DNA from: Stieleria neptunia
GTDB lineage: Bacteria > Planctomycetota > Planctomycetia > Pirellulales > Pirellulaceae
Direction of reading: 5' to 3'
DNA: 64,000 nucleotides
NCBI RefSeq assembly: GCF_007754155.1
Contig: NZ_CP037423.1
Span: 4,928,865-4,992,864, forward strand
In this document: one piece after another, positions 45,801 to 54,116 of the stretch
How positions within the stretch are numbered: position 1 is the stretch's first letter
How the letters are laid out: each line of letters begins with the position of its first letter
Program-made: the position numbers and the translations under genes
The notes under the pieces: model-generated
What the model was told of the DNA's origin: nothing
Seen by the model: the letters and a program-made list of their open reading frames with translations, nothing else
The model's database searches: none

Positions 45801-48633
45801 CAATGATCACGGCCAAGCGTTCATCACGGCCTGTGTGATTCCGCACCTGTACCACATCATCGATGGCGCCCGCTATCAACGACAGGGCGGACGGCACTTC
45901 AATTCGCACACCTATCGCGACATCGTCACCATCGCCGATCACCTGCACTACCTCGGCGCCACACCGCATGGCGGAAACAGCAAATCCGATTCCGCCGGCG
46001 GAGGCCATGCACATGCCGGCGCGATGATTTATCTGGGCGACCGTTGGCCGGCAGAATATCGTGGCCAATTGATGATGAACAACATTCACGGACAACGATT
46101 GAACGTCGATCTGCTGGAACCCGCCGGATCCGGCTACGTCGGACGACACGGTCCCGATTTTCTGTTGACCGGAGACCAGGCCTCCCAGATTTTGAATCTG
46201 CGTTACGGACCCGATGGAAACGCTTGGATGATCGACTGGTACGACATGCAAGCCTGTCACCGCCGCGAATCCACCCTGCATGACCGCAGCAACGGCCGGA
46301 TCTACAAGATCAGCTACGGCGACGTCGGGTCCGCGGCGCCGACGATCGATTTTGCGACCGCCACCGATTTGCAATTGGCCGAACTGGTACTCGATCGCAA
46401 TGATTGGTATGTCCGCCACAGTCGACGCGTCTTACAGGAACGGGCCGCGGAGCGTCCGATCGCAACCGACGCTCTGACGCGGCTGCGGCAAATCGCTAAA
46501 ACACACGACGACGACACGCGCCGGCTGCGCGCCGCATGGGCACTGCACGTCACGGGAACGTTGGATTCAGACCTCGCGCGAGAGTTGATGGCCGATCAAA
46601 GCCCCTATGTTCGCGGCTGGGCGATCCAGATGGCGATGGAATCGACGGGCACTGAAATCGCGCCGTCGTTGTTGCAGCGTTTCGTCGCCATGGCCGACAG
46701 CGACCCTTCGCCGATCGTGCGTTTGTACCTGACCTCGGCAGCACAAAAACTGCCTTTGGAGTCGCGTTGGGAATTGCTCGCCGCCCTGACGTCGCACGCC
46801 GAAGACTCGCGCGATCACAACTTGCCGCTGATGTATTGGTATGCGGCCGAACCGTTGGCCGATCTCGATCCATCGCGAGCGCTCGCGTTGGCGATGTCGG
46901 CCGGCCGGCAGATCCCGCTGCTGCGAGAATTCATGTTGCGTCGCATCGGTGAAGGCGGCAACGATTCGCTCGCGGTCCTCGTCGATGGACTCGGACAAGC
47001 CAACGACGCCGCGATGCAACTGACCTACCTCAACGCGATCCGTTCGTCGTTGGAAGGTCGGCGACAGGTCGACGCGCCGCCGCAGTGGGATTCGGTTGCC
47101 GAAGGATTGCTGGCCAGCGAAAACGAAGACGTCCGTTTGCAGGCGGTCGCCTTGGGCGTCACGTTCGGTGACCCCAAAGCACTCGCGGCGATGCGGACCC
47201 AAGTCGTCGACCCGTCCGCCACGCTTCCATCGCGACTGGTCGCCTTGCGATCCTTGCTCGATTTGGACGATCCCGACTTGGTTGCGACGCTGATCGGGCT
47301 CCTCAAAGTCGACTCGCCCCTGCGTGAACCGGCGATCCGGGGGATGGCGCAATACGACGATGCCTCCATCGCGCCGGCCTTGCTCGGTGTCTATCAAGAA
47401 CTCAGCCCGGGCGAAAAGCGTTCGGCGCTCGCAACGCTCTGTGCCCGAGTGAAGCCGGGAATCGCCCTGCTCGATGCAATCGAAGCCGAACAAATCCCCG
47501 GCACGGACTTGACCGCCGACCTGGTGCGGCAGTTGCAATTCTTGAGCAACAAAAAGATCGACGCCATGCTGGACAGCGTTTGGGGAGTCGCCCGCGAATC
47601 GGCGGCCGACAAACTGGCGATGATCCAAGAGTACAAACAGCTGGTCGCGTCGACCGACCATCCGCCGGCAGACCTGGAACTCGGCCGCGCGGTATTCGCC
47701 AAAACCTGCATGAAGTGTCACGTGCTCTACGGCGTCGGGTTCAAAGTCGGTCCCGACCTGACGGGATCGAATCGATCGAACTTGGAATACTTACTGTCCA
47801 ACATCGTCGATCCCAGCGCCGTGATGGCCAAGGAGTATGTCCCCACCGTGGTGCTGGTCGACGACGGACGCGTGGTCAATGGTCTGATCAAATCCGAAGA
47901 CAAGTTTTCGCTAACGATCCAAACATCCGATGCCGTTGTCGTGATCCCCAAAGACGAAATCGAACAGCGGGCAACGGCCGACAAGTCGATGATGCCCGAC
48001 GATCAATTGAAACAGTTTTCGCCGCACGAAGTCCGTTCGCTGATCGCGTACCTGCGTGGAAAACAACAAGTTCCGATGCGGGCGACCAAAGAAAATGCCG
48101 CCGGGTTCTTCAATGGGACCGATCTGACCGGCTGGCGCGGCGACCCAACGTTGTGGTCGGTGGAAAATGGCCAACTCGTCGGCCGCACCGACGGTTTGCA
48201 ACGCAATGAATGGATCGTCAGTGACTTGGCAGCGTCCGATTTCCGATTGACCGTCGAAGTGAAACTGGTCGACAACGCCGGAAACAGCGGCATTCAATTT
48301 CGCAGTCACGCCCACGACGGCGAAGTTTCCGGGTATCAAGCCGACATCGGCCAGGGTTGGTGGGGCAAGCTCTACGAAGAACACGGGCGAAACCTGCTGT
48401 GGGATCAGTCGGGTGAGCAACACGTCCGGCCTGGCGATTGGAACCGATACGAAGTCGTTGCCCGAGGCCATCAGATCCAAACGCGGATCAACGATCAACC
48501 CTGCGTCGACCTGCACGATCCCGACGGCGCCGAAAGCGGCATCATTGCCTTTCAACTGCACAGCGGCGGCAAAACCGAAGTGCGTTTTCGAAACATGAAC
48601 CTGGAGATTTTGGACGCGGAGAAGGACGAGTAG
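42802..48633 (+). CDS. Giant secreted fusion: FG-GAP, PVC-type dehydrogenase propeller, HEAT, cytochrome c, DUF1080
   Basis: The 1943-residue protein has a signal peptide (residues 1-30). FG-GAP/VCBS repeats span about 35-400 (GDINGDGINDIVYG, ADLDGDGLKDIV). A carbohydrate-binding-like region spans about 470-790. A GSDH-like beta-propeller of PVC-type membrane-bound dehydrogenases follows (about 820-1190; GRVWIAEAYEYP, GTSNPWGVDFNDHG). HEAT repeats span about 1200-1600. A cytochrome c has CMKCH at 1636-1640 and the PVC tail KVGPDLTGSNRSNLEYLLSN. A DUF1080 3-keto-disaccharide hydrolase-like domain runs from about 1766 (FFNGTDLTGW). It likely oxidises and cleaves sugars at the cell surface. ATG 42802 begins the signal peptide. 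Confidence 0.9.
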   Translation: MQNISLMFFSRSLLWVAFSLVTTLAPLDVCAADDHSLHQFARKQLTGTYFSEGVSAGDINGDGINDIVYGPYWFAGPDYESKHEIYPPVPQDMNRYADNFFSWINDFNDDGWNDIFVVGFPGTPAYVYENPKQAGLDAHWKKHQVFDWVSNESPELIDLVGDERPELVCTRDGFFGFATIDPENPLGTWEFHAISPRMAAPRFGHGLGIGDVNGDDRLDIIHSKGWFEQPETDPLTSRWMHHEAKLCGGSGGAEMYAYDVDGDGDNDIITSDSAHNFGLSWFEQIVEGNERTFKQHLIMGSHPSENKYGVLFSEPHSVELADLDGDGLKDIVTGKTYWSHHKKSPMWDAGAVVYWFRLVRGNDGVDWIPYQADGEAGIGRQIVVNDLDVDGNPDIIVGGMKGAHVLNHSRQSVSEKVWRAAQPQPYTGPKPPSADNANARRGPKSKIDPKTARAVGAIEGESLKFRTSGGNARAQDMSNFNADKWSGKSQLWWTDARPGDAMTIQLPPATGVIDLDVVLTCAADYGIVQLSLDDQPLGDPIDLFDRQVVTTGVLSFPKLTLKGSKHTLGVKIVGANPNAKKAYMFALDYLRIKKSDGSYVAGAVARNVVAGNEAANAGIRPKDTAGRVLNLGFETGTLDDWTATGDAFEGQPIKGDTVHSRRKDMQSNHDGQYWIGGYEKFGDERQGTLTSVPFVVSQPYASFLSNGGDHESTRVELLRQDSGKVFFQSNGTNSETMQRVIVDLRAHVGKEVIVRLVDEHPGGWGHLNFDDFRLHEKPPARPTPAMVVLTADEYPHAGLEAQQAADAMNVPDGFQVTVGAAEPDVQQPIAMALDDRGRVWIAEAYEYPIRAKGDVGRDRILIFEDTDGDGSLDSRKVFAEGLNLVSGLEVGFGGCWVGAAPYLMFIPDKDGDDVADSAPQILLDGWGYQDTHETLNAFIWGPDGWLYGCHGVFTHSRVGKPGTPDEQRTPINCGVWRYHPTRHEFQVFAHGTSNPWGVDFNDHGQAFITACVIPHLYHIIDGARYQRQGGRHFNSHTYRDIVTIADHLHYLGATPHGGNSKSDSAGGGHAHAGAMIYLGDRWPAEYRGQLMMNNIHGQRLNVDLLEPAGSGYVGRHGPDFLLTGDQASQILNLRYGPDGNAWMIDWYDMQACHRRESTLHDRSNGRIYKISYGDVGSAAPTIDFATATDLQLAELVLDRNDWYVRHSRRVLQERAAERPIATDALTRLRQIAKTHDDDTRRLRAAWALHVTGTLDSDLARELMADQSPYVRGWAIQMAMESTGTEIAPSLLQRFVAMADSDPSPIVRLYLTSAAQKLPLESRWELLAALTSHAEDSRDHNLPLMYWYAAEPLADLDPSRALALAMSAGRQIPLLREFMLRRIGEGGNDSLAVLVDGLGQANDAAMQLTYLNAIRSSLEGRRQVDAPPQWDSVAEGLLASENEDVRLQAVALGVTFGDPKALAAMRTQVVDPSATLPSRLVALRSLLDLDDPDLVATLIGLLKVDSPLREPAIRGMAQYDDASIAPALLGVYQELSPGEKRSALATLCARVKPGIALLDAIEAEQIPGTDLTADLVRQLQFLSNKKIDAMLDSVWGVARESAADKLAMIQEYKQLVASTDHPPADLELGRAVFAKTCMKCHVLYGVGFKVGPDLTGSNRSNLEYLLSNIVDPSAVMAKEYVPTVVLVDDGRVVNGLIKSEDKFSLTIQTSDAVVVIPKDEIEQRATADKSMMPDDQLKQFSPHEVRSLIAYLRGKQQVPMRATKENAAGFFNGTDLTGWRGDPTLWSVENGQLVGRTDGLQRNEWIVSDLAASDFRLTVEVKLVDNAGNSGIQFRSHAHDGEVSGYQADIGQGWWGKLYEEHGRNLLWDQSGEQHVRPGDWNRYEVVARGHQIQTRINDQPCVDLHDPDGAESGIIAFQLHSGGKTEVRFRNMNLEILDAEKDE

Positions 48634-49129
48634 ATCTGACTTCGACTCGCACCCAGGCTCCGCCTGGGAACGACCGGAACGTGGGGTAAGCATCCTGCTT
48701 GCCTCTCACCCAGGCTCCGCCTGGGAACGCGTCTGGCTGGCAGGAGGCGGGAGCCTCCATGACATTGTGTTCCCAGGCGGAGCCTGGGAACAAGGGATGC
48801 GGGGGATTCGCAAGCTGGAAGCTTACGCCACTTGGAAAGCCCGGTTGTGAAACGACTGGCGTGAAACCGAACCCGCCGGACGATGCTTTCCACCATTTTG
48901 ATGTTGCGAAACCTGGACTGGGCATCCTTTCCCAACCACGCCCGTCGTGCAAATCGCGTAACCGGCATTCTTTCACAGGATTCGCTAGAAACCGGGTTTT
49001 GAATGCGCCGAGTCACAGTTTGCAAATGGACTCACGCGGGTGATATGCCGATCACCATAGACGGGCACGTACAACAATCATGTGCGACATGGAACGCCAT
49101 CGAAACACAAACCGTAATGGAATGCGACG
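48634..49129. repeat. Mixed palindromic repeat cluster after the giant gene
   Basis: This contains three GTTCCCAGGCTCCGCCTGGG-type palindromes (48651-48671, 48709-48727 and, inverted, 48769-48791). It also has a subfamily B mini-hairpin (48681-48703), GGAGGC-GGGA-GCCTCC near 48744, and an inverted subfamily D mini-hairpin (48809-48831). No gene is seen between 48832 and 49129. Confidence 0.85.
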
Positions 49130-50548
49130 GTGAAAACGAATAATCTCATCTGGATTTCGGTGGCAGCATTAGCTATTTCCACCGCATCCTCGACTCACGC
49201 ACAAACGCCTGAGGCTCCCGTACCGACCATTTGGCGGTTCATCGGGATTCCCCAGGGCATCCAAAAAATCCGCGACGTCACGGTGAACCGGCGTGGGAAT
49301 TTTCCCGGCCTGGAGCGAAAGCCCCCGCTGAAGCGAATCGGTGACCCGGCCAACCTGGAATCCCCCAACCCGGCGATCAAAGCCGCCGCGGAGATCAAGC
49401 AGGCCGAGGACTTGAAAGCGCAAAAGATCAAGGCGATCAAGTTCCTGGCCAAGATGGGTTGTGGATGTTACGACAAAGAAGGCAAGATCACCGACGCCCT
49501 GCTCGCGGCGATGGACGACTGCACGCCCGACGTCCGATTGGCTGCGATGGACGCCATCGAAACGGCTGCCAATGGCGAAGGTTGCAGCAAATGCGGATCG
49601 ACGTCTTGCTGCAGCGAGAAGGTCACGAAACGTCTGAGCGAAATCGCCTACGAACGCGACGACAGCGGTTGCCACTTGGAACCCAATGCGGACGTGCGGG
49701 CGGCTGCGGCCAAGGCGCTTTGTGTGTGCTGCCCGAATCGTGCCACCGGCCCGATCGAAGAAGACATCCCGGAAGAGCTGATGCCTCCGCCCGTCGTGCC
49801 CGATCCGATCTCCGGTGAAGGGGCCGCGGACGCCGAAGGGATCCAGGGCGAAGGGGCTGTCGATATCGATGAGGAGTTGAAGAAGAAAAAATCCGACGAA
49901 GACAGTGGCGCGGATTCGGCAAGTGATGCCACGAGCGTTGAAAACACCACCACCACCGCCGACAGCTTAAAGCTGTTTCAAGCGGCCAAGGTGGAGCGTC
50001 GCGACGTCGAAGTCGGACAGGTCAAAATGATCGGCGGCATGGCGATTCAACCGGTCACGATTTCGCCCGTCATCGCCACGTCGGACGTCCAAGCCGACGA
50101 GCCCCAAGCGAGCCAGCCGATTTCCCAGCCGGTCTCTCTGTCCCTAAGCGACGACTCGGCCAAATCGGCGGCGTTGCCAACGCCCGCGTTGCCCAAGCCG
50201 ATCGCACTTCCGATCGGAAACGCCGCCACGCCGGTTGAGACCACAAAGGCCAATGACGCAATCAAGACCCGCTCGATTCAACGGGTCACGCCCCAGCCGG
50301 TTCAACGAAAAAACGTGGTCGCCACGGTTGTCGGTGTCGACCAGCGGACCGGACGCGTGATCTTGCGGAGCGGCCAGGAAATGCGTCCCGGAGCATCGGT
50401 CACGGTCTATCACCAGTACTTGACCGGTGAGCGACTCGTGGCACACCTGCTGATCAACAGCGTCAACGGCAACCAGTCGGTCGCCACGGTCACGGACCCG
50501 GGCAGCCTGACAAAGATCCATAACGGCGACCGAGCCGTCTGCTTCTAA
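49130..50548 (+). CDS. Secreted HEAT-repeat-like hypothetical protein
   Basis: This 472-residue protein starts from GTG with a signal peptide (NLIWISVAALAISTASSTHA). The first half contains HEAT-like helices (IKFLAKMGCGCYDKEGKITD, VRLAAMDAIETAANGEG, VRAAAAKALCVCC) with many cysteines (CSKCGSTSCC) that could form disulfides or bind metal. The middle is acidic and low-complexity. The C-terminus (VVATVVGVDQRTGRVILRSG through SLTKIHNGDRAVCF) is a small beta domain. I know no named family for the whole. A strong intrinsic terminator follows 27 bp after the stop. No in-frame ATG fits as an alternative start. Confidence 0.75.
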   Translation: MKTNNLIWISVAALAISTASSTHAQTPEAPVPTIWRFIGIPQGIQKIRDVTVNRRGNFPGLERKPPLKRIGDPANLESPNPAIKAAAEIKQAEDLKAQKIKAIKFLAKMGCGCYDKEGKITDALLAAMDDCTPDVRLAAMDAIETAANGEGCSKCGSTSCCSEKVTKRLSEIAYERDDSGCHLEPNADVRAAAAKALCVCCPNRATGPIEEDIPEELMPPPVVPDPISGEGAADAEGIQGEGAVDIDEELKKKKSDEDSGADSASDATSVENTTTTADSLKLFQAAKVERRDVEVGQVKMIGGMAIQPVTISPVIATSDVQADEPQASQPISQPVSLSLSDDSAKSAALPTPALPKPIALPIGNAATPVETTKANDAIKTRSIQRVTPQPVQRKNVVATVVGVDQRTGRVILRSGQEMRPGASVTVYHQYLTGERLVAHLLINSVNGNQSVATVTDPGSLTKIHNGDRAVCF

Positions 50549-50575
50549 GCAGCACTCAACGATCGCGAACCGACA

Positions 50576-50608
50576 AAAGCGTCAGCGGATCCCGCTGACG
50601 CTTTTTTT
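50576..50608 (+). terminator. Rho-independent terminator
   Basis: A perfect GCGTCAGCGG/CCGCTGACGC stem (extended by AAA/TTT) with a 3-nt loop is followed by a run of Ts. It ends the transcript of the HEAT-like gene. Confidence 0.92.
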
Positions 50609-50876
50609 GTTGGTAGTTGGCTTCGCTCCACCCTCCCGCACGGAGGTGATGTAAGAATTGAGGTCACCCTCCCGTGTACGGGAGGGTCGAGCGCAGCGAG
50701 GGGAGGGTTTCCGACATTGCTGCTCCATCGTTGTGAGCAACTTTAGCCTCGCAACAACCCTCCCCGCGTCGTCGCATACTCCTCCGCGACCCTCCCAGAG
50801 GGAGGGTGACGATAACTTCGTTGATGAACGGATCGCTTAATCTGGCAAAGGGGGGCAGCACAGCAAGCCACACTCC
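50609..50876. repeat. CCCTCCC-type palindromes between convergent genes
   Basis: Two hairpins occur: ACCCTCCCGTGTACGGGAGGG at about 50669-50690 and ACCCTCCC-AGA-GGGAGGGT at about 50790-50808, plus related half-units. No gene is seen. Confidence 0.7.
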
Positions 50877-51983
50877 TCACCCAAACTCAAACTTGGTTTG
50901 TTTCAGCGGCGCGAAGCTGGCAATTTTTGGGGCATCCTCCAGATCGATCGGGGGCGATGCCGCGCCGACCCAAGCTCTGAAGTCATTGGCCGGGGCCGGT
51001 GGCTGGATCACATCGATTTCGGATAACGACTTTGGCAGGGCTTGGCAAAGCGACTTCGCCAACCGCTTGGCTCCGTTTCGCCCCGCATCGTCGTTGTCGG
51101 CGATGATCGTCAGCTGGCTCGGTTGATGGCGATGGATGTAGCGGTCGACAAAAAATGTCGACGCGCTACAACTGGCTCGTCCGATCACCCACAACCCCAA
51201 TCCGATTGCGGCGGCGGTATCCGAAGCGCCTTCGGTGATGAAAAGTCTCGTCGAGTCCGCGGCGAACGATGTGTCGGATGTTACGCGGCGGGCGACAAAG
51301 ATTCCGCTTTGGCTGCCCCGCCGCGACCATTTCGCGTGACGTTGATCGGTCCAGGGCAACCCGCAAATTCGAACACCGATCACCGTGTGGGTTTCATTGC
51401 GCATCGGCCAAGTTGAACTTTGTCTGTCGGTGGTCAGGCCAACGCGGAGCGCCCGCAAGGCGTCTGCACTAACAGACAGTTGCTCGGCCAACCGACGACG
51501 TGTCTCCCGGTCGATCCGACGGTAAGCTTCGCGTGCGAAATGGGTGTGCGCGTCAACGATGTCTTGGGACAGATCGGTGGGAAAAGACGGCGCGACCGTC
51601 GCAGCGCCGTTCCCACCAAAATGGCTCGCACGACTGCCGCCGGCCGAACGCGACGGCGAACGGTCACCACGCTCGGGGGCGACGCCGACCGCGTCGGCCA
51701 GGAACGCGAGCGATTCGGCAAACGAACAACCCAGCCACCAACGCAGCGTGGCCATTCCGTCACCGGGTGGGATCGCGCAGCCACGGGTAAAACAGTGACG
51801 GCAATGGACGGCCCCGCGTTGCTGCAAATCCGGAAACGCCGCGAACCGGTCACGCCCGCCACACTTGGGACAGGGGCGATTGCGACCATCAAGACACGCC
51901 GCGGGGAGGCCGGCGGAGATCAGAATCTCTGCCCAGCGTCCCGCCGCGGCTCGGCGGAGTTCATCCAGATTGTAAAACGGCAT
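50877..51983 (-). CDS. Orphan primase-like protein: zinc ribbon plus TOPRIM
   Basis: The 368-residue product has a zinc ribbon near its N-terminus (CPKCGGRDRFAAF then CRHC, as in phage P4-type primases) and a TOPRIM domain (LFITEGASDTAAAIGLGLWV with the catalytic Glu, TIIADNDDAGRNGAKRLAK with the DxD pair). This suggests primer synthesis or nucleic-acid cleavage of the DnaG/phage primase type. No helicase or phage genes are adjacent. ATG 51983 starts MPFYNLDELRRAA; the frame continues upstream, but there it translates a mini-hairpin array. It could be a domesticated remnant of an integrated element. Confidence 0.75.
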   Translation of the reverse strand: MPFYNLDELRRAAAGRWAEILISAGLPAACLDGRNRPCPKCGGRDRFAAFPDLQQRGAVHCRHCFTRGCAIPPGDGMATLRWWLGCSFAESLAFLADAVGVAPERGDRSPSRSAGGSRASHFGGNGAATVAPSFPTDLSQDIVDAHTHFAREAYRRIDRETRRRLAEQLSVSADALRALRVGLTTDRQSSTWPMRNETHTVIGVRICGLPWTDQRHAKWSRRGSQSGIFVARRVTSDTSFAADSTRLFITEGASDTAAAIGLGLWVIGRASCSASTFFVDRYIHRHQPSQLTIIADNDDAGRNGAKRLAKSLCQALPKSLSEIDVIQPPAPANDFRAWVGAASPPIDLEDAPKIASFAPLKQTKFEFG

Positions 51984-52025
51984 CTCAGCAACGATCCGAC
52001 GGAATTCAGCTGACGAGTCATCAAA

Positions 52026-52110
52026 GTGGGATAGGCTTCCAGCCTGTCGTTCCCAAGTGGGATAGGCTTCCAGCCTGTCGATCCCAAGTGGGATAGGCTT
52101 CCAGCCTGTC
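52026..52110. repeat. Three tandem GTGG/TCC mini-hairpins (subfamily C, 31-bp period)
   Basis: Units containing GGGATAGGCTTCCAGCCTG start at 52026, 52057 and 52088, separated by 8-bp spacers like GTTCCCAA. They lie just upstream of the primase-like gene and fill much of the gap to queA. The remaining bases (52111-52311) hold no recognised feature. Confidence 0.92.
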
Positions 52111-52311
52111 ATTCCCAAGTGAAGCAGGCTCGCCGCCATTCCCCTTTCCATCGTCACCCCACCGACCGCTGCAGCGGACTTCTGTCCAGCTCGGATCGAC
52201 CGAGGTCCCGAGGCATCGACTGGCTCCGAATGTGACGGTCATTCCAACGAGCCTTTCCGGTTCACCGTGCCTTCCCTCTTCAATCGCCGCGCGGCTTGTT
52301 ACACTTCGCCC

Positions 52312-53418
52312 ATGAGCGAAATTGATTTCTATGATTACGAATTGCCCCGCGAGCTGATCGCCCAGGAACCCCTGACGACTCGCAGTGACGCCCGGCTGAT
52401 GTTGGTCAATCGGGCCAGCGGCGAGATCGATCACCACCATGTGCGTGATTTGCCGGATCTGTTGCGCAGCGAAGACACGCTGGTGCTCAATGACAGTCGC
52501 GTGATCCCGGCACGAATGGTCGGATTCCGCACGCGAACCCAGGGTCGTTGGCAAGGATTGTTTTTGCGTGAAGACCCGGGGTCAGGCATTTGGGAGGTCT
52601 TGACCAAAACCCGCGGCAAACTGGTAACCGGCGAGACGATCACGATTGAAGATCGCAACGGGTTGCCCGGCATGCGGCTGGAGGTGGTCGCGCGGACCGA
52701 GCACGGACATCTGCTGGTGTTGCCCCGACCGCCGGCCGATCGGCTGGCCGCGGCGGTCGACGAAGAAAATCAATTGTCGCAATCCTCCAGTGCCGATCAG
52801 TGGCTGAATCGTTACGGCCGTGTGCCGCTGCCGCCGTACATTCGCGACGGGCACATGGTGGATGCGGACGTTTCGAATTATCAAACGGTGTTCGCCAGAG
52901 CCCCCGGCAGCGTGGCGGCGCCGACGGCGGGCTTGCATTTCACGCCCAGCCTGCTCGGCCAGATCGCCGACGGGGGAACGGAAACGGCGTCGGTAACGCT
53001 GCACGTCGGACTGGGGACGTTTCGTCCGATCAGCAGCGAGACGTTGGCGGAGCACGAGATGCACACCGAGTGGGGGCAGATCACGGAAGAGAACGCCGAT
53101 TTGATCGTCGAGCGACGAGCCGCGGCAGGTCGCTGCGTGGCCGTCGGCACGACCAGCGTCCGGGTGCTCGAAAGCGCCGCTGCCGACCTGGCGGGCGACC
53201 TGAGGGCCTGGACGTCGACGACCGATCTGTTTATCCGGCCCCCGTATCGATTCCAAATCGTCGACGCGCTGATGACCAATTTCCACCTGCCCAAGAGCAC
53301 CTTGCTGGTGTTGGTCAGCGCCTTTGCGTCGCGGGAATTGATTCTCGAAGCCTACGCCAAAGCGATCGAAAACGAATATCGCTTCTTCAGCTATGGGGAT
53401 GCGATGCTGATCGTGTAG
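52312..53418 (+). CDS. queA: S-adenosylmethionine:tRNA ribosyltransferase-isomerase
   Basis: This 368-residue protein, slightly longer than the usual 340-360, carries the QueA landmarks: FDYELPRELIAQEP-like start (FYDYELPRELIAQEPL), LVLNDSRVIPARM, NRYGRVPLPPYI, GSVAAPTAGLHFT, and TNFHLPKSTLLVLVSAF. It transfers the ribosyl part of S-adenosylmethionine to 7-aminomethyl-7-deazaguanine in tRNA, making epoxyqueuosine. ATG 52312 begins the conserved N-terminus. The 3' end overlaps a convergent membrane-protein gene by 32 bp. No other queuosine genes are in the window. Confidence 0.96.
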   Translation: MSEIDFYDYELPRELIAQEPLTTRSDARLMLVNRASGEIDHHHVRDLPDLLRSEDTLVLNDSRVIPARMVGFRTRTQGRWQGLFLREDPGSGIWEVLTKTRGKLVTGETITIEDRNGLPGMRLEVVARTEHGHLLVLPRPPADRLAAAVDEENQLSQSSSADQWLNRYGRVPLPPYIRDGHMVDADVSNYQTVFARAPGSVAAPTAGLHFTPSLLGQIADGGTETASVTLHVGLGTFRPISSETLAEHEMHTEWGQITEENADLIVERRAAAGRCVAVGTTSVRVLESAAADLAGDLRAWTSTTDLFIRPPYRFQIVDALMTNFHLPKSTLLVLVSAFASRELILEAYAKAIENEYRFFSYGDAMLIV

Positions 53419-53809
53419 CCCGAGCGCCGATCAACAGCACCACGATCGCGGGAATCATCGCGAATCCCGCCCAGGCGTGGAGCGACATCAACGAGTGCAT
53501 TTGGTGCGTCGATGGAATCGGCAACATGCACAGAAAAACCGTCACGATGGTGACCAGCCCGGTCGCCACGGTCGCCAGATAGCCCAGATTCTGAAATCCC
53601 GAGGCCGGCCGTTTGGCGGCAAAGTATCGCAGGAAAAACAGGGCAAAAACGGGCAATCCCATCACCAGCACCCCGCTGGCCATCATGTGGGCCAGCAGCA
53701 TTTGGCCGCCGAGTGTTTGCCCACCGAGCGCCGGCAACGAGGTCATCGTGAGCACCGCGACGACGAGGACGAGAGCCAAAATCAGGAGTCGGTCGATCCA
53801 GACAAACAT
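53387..53809 (-). CDS. Small four-helix membrane protein
   Basis: This 140-residue protein has four predicted membrane helices: LLILALVLVVAVLTMTSLPA, MLLAHMMASGVLVMGLPVFALFFL, LATVATGLVTIVTVFLCMLP and LHAWAGFAMIPAIVVLLIGA. Conserved-looking His residues (LLAHMM, HQMHSLMSLH) could bind heme as in small cytochrome b-type proteins, but this is only a suggestion. I do not recognise the family. It overlaps the end of queA in the opposite direction by 32 bp. Confidence 0.7.
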   Translation of the reverse strand: MFVWIDRLLILALVLVVAVLTMTSLPALGGQTLGGQMLLAHMMASGVLVMGLPVFALFFLRYFAAKRPASGFQNLGYLATVATGLVTIVTVFLCMLPIPSTHQMHSLMSLHAWAGFAMIPAIVVLLIGARATRSASHPHS

Positions 53810-54116
53810 GGCGGGTAGTGTTTCTGCGGTAAAGAATGGTCCATCAACGGCCTGATTCTACGCTCTCAACGCCCCACCGGGGACCGGACAAGTGGCGTCA
53901 GCGTCCCAGTGGCGTAAGCTTCCAGCTTGCGATCCCCACCAGCGTTAGCTGGCCGACGTGGCCTAAGCTTCCAGCTTGCGAAAGTTTTGCCGCTGCCCCG
54001 TCCCGCCCGGCCCCCCCGAACATCTCCCCCGCCGGATCGCTCATTGACAATTCAGAGCTTTCCGTCGACAGTTATAGCTTCGATTTCAGCATTCCTACGC
54101 TTCCCCCACCCCACTT
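53810..54116. repeat. Divergent gap with two subfamily D mini-hairpins
   Basis: Units at 53909-53931 and 53958-53980 contain the GTAAGCTTCCAGCTTGC type core (the second has CCTAAGC). They lie between the membrane-protein gene and leuC, within the leuC upstream region. No gene is seen. Confidence 0.88.

Noticed and set aside
43960..46419. An 819-residue minus-strand frame opposite the giant fusion gene
   Set aside because: It lies entirely within a gene with strong dehydrogenase-propeller motifs and has no recognisable domain.
51984..52157. An N-terminal extension of the primase-like gene to a GTG at 52157
   Set aside because: The extra residues come from the mini-hairpin array; the domain begins after ATG 51983.
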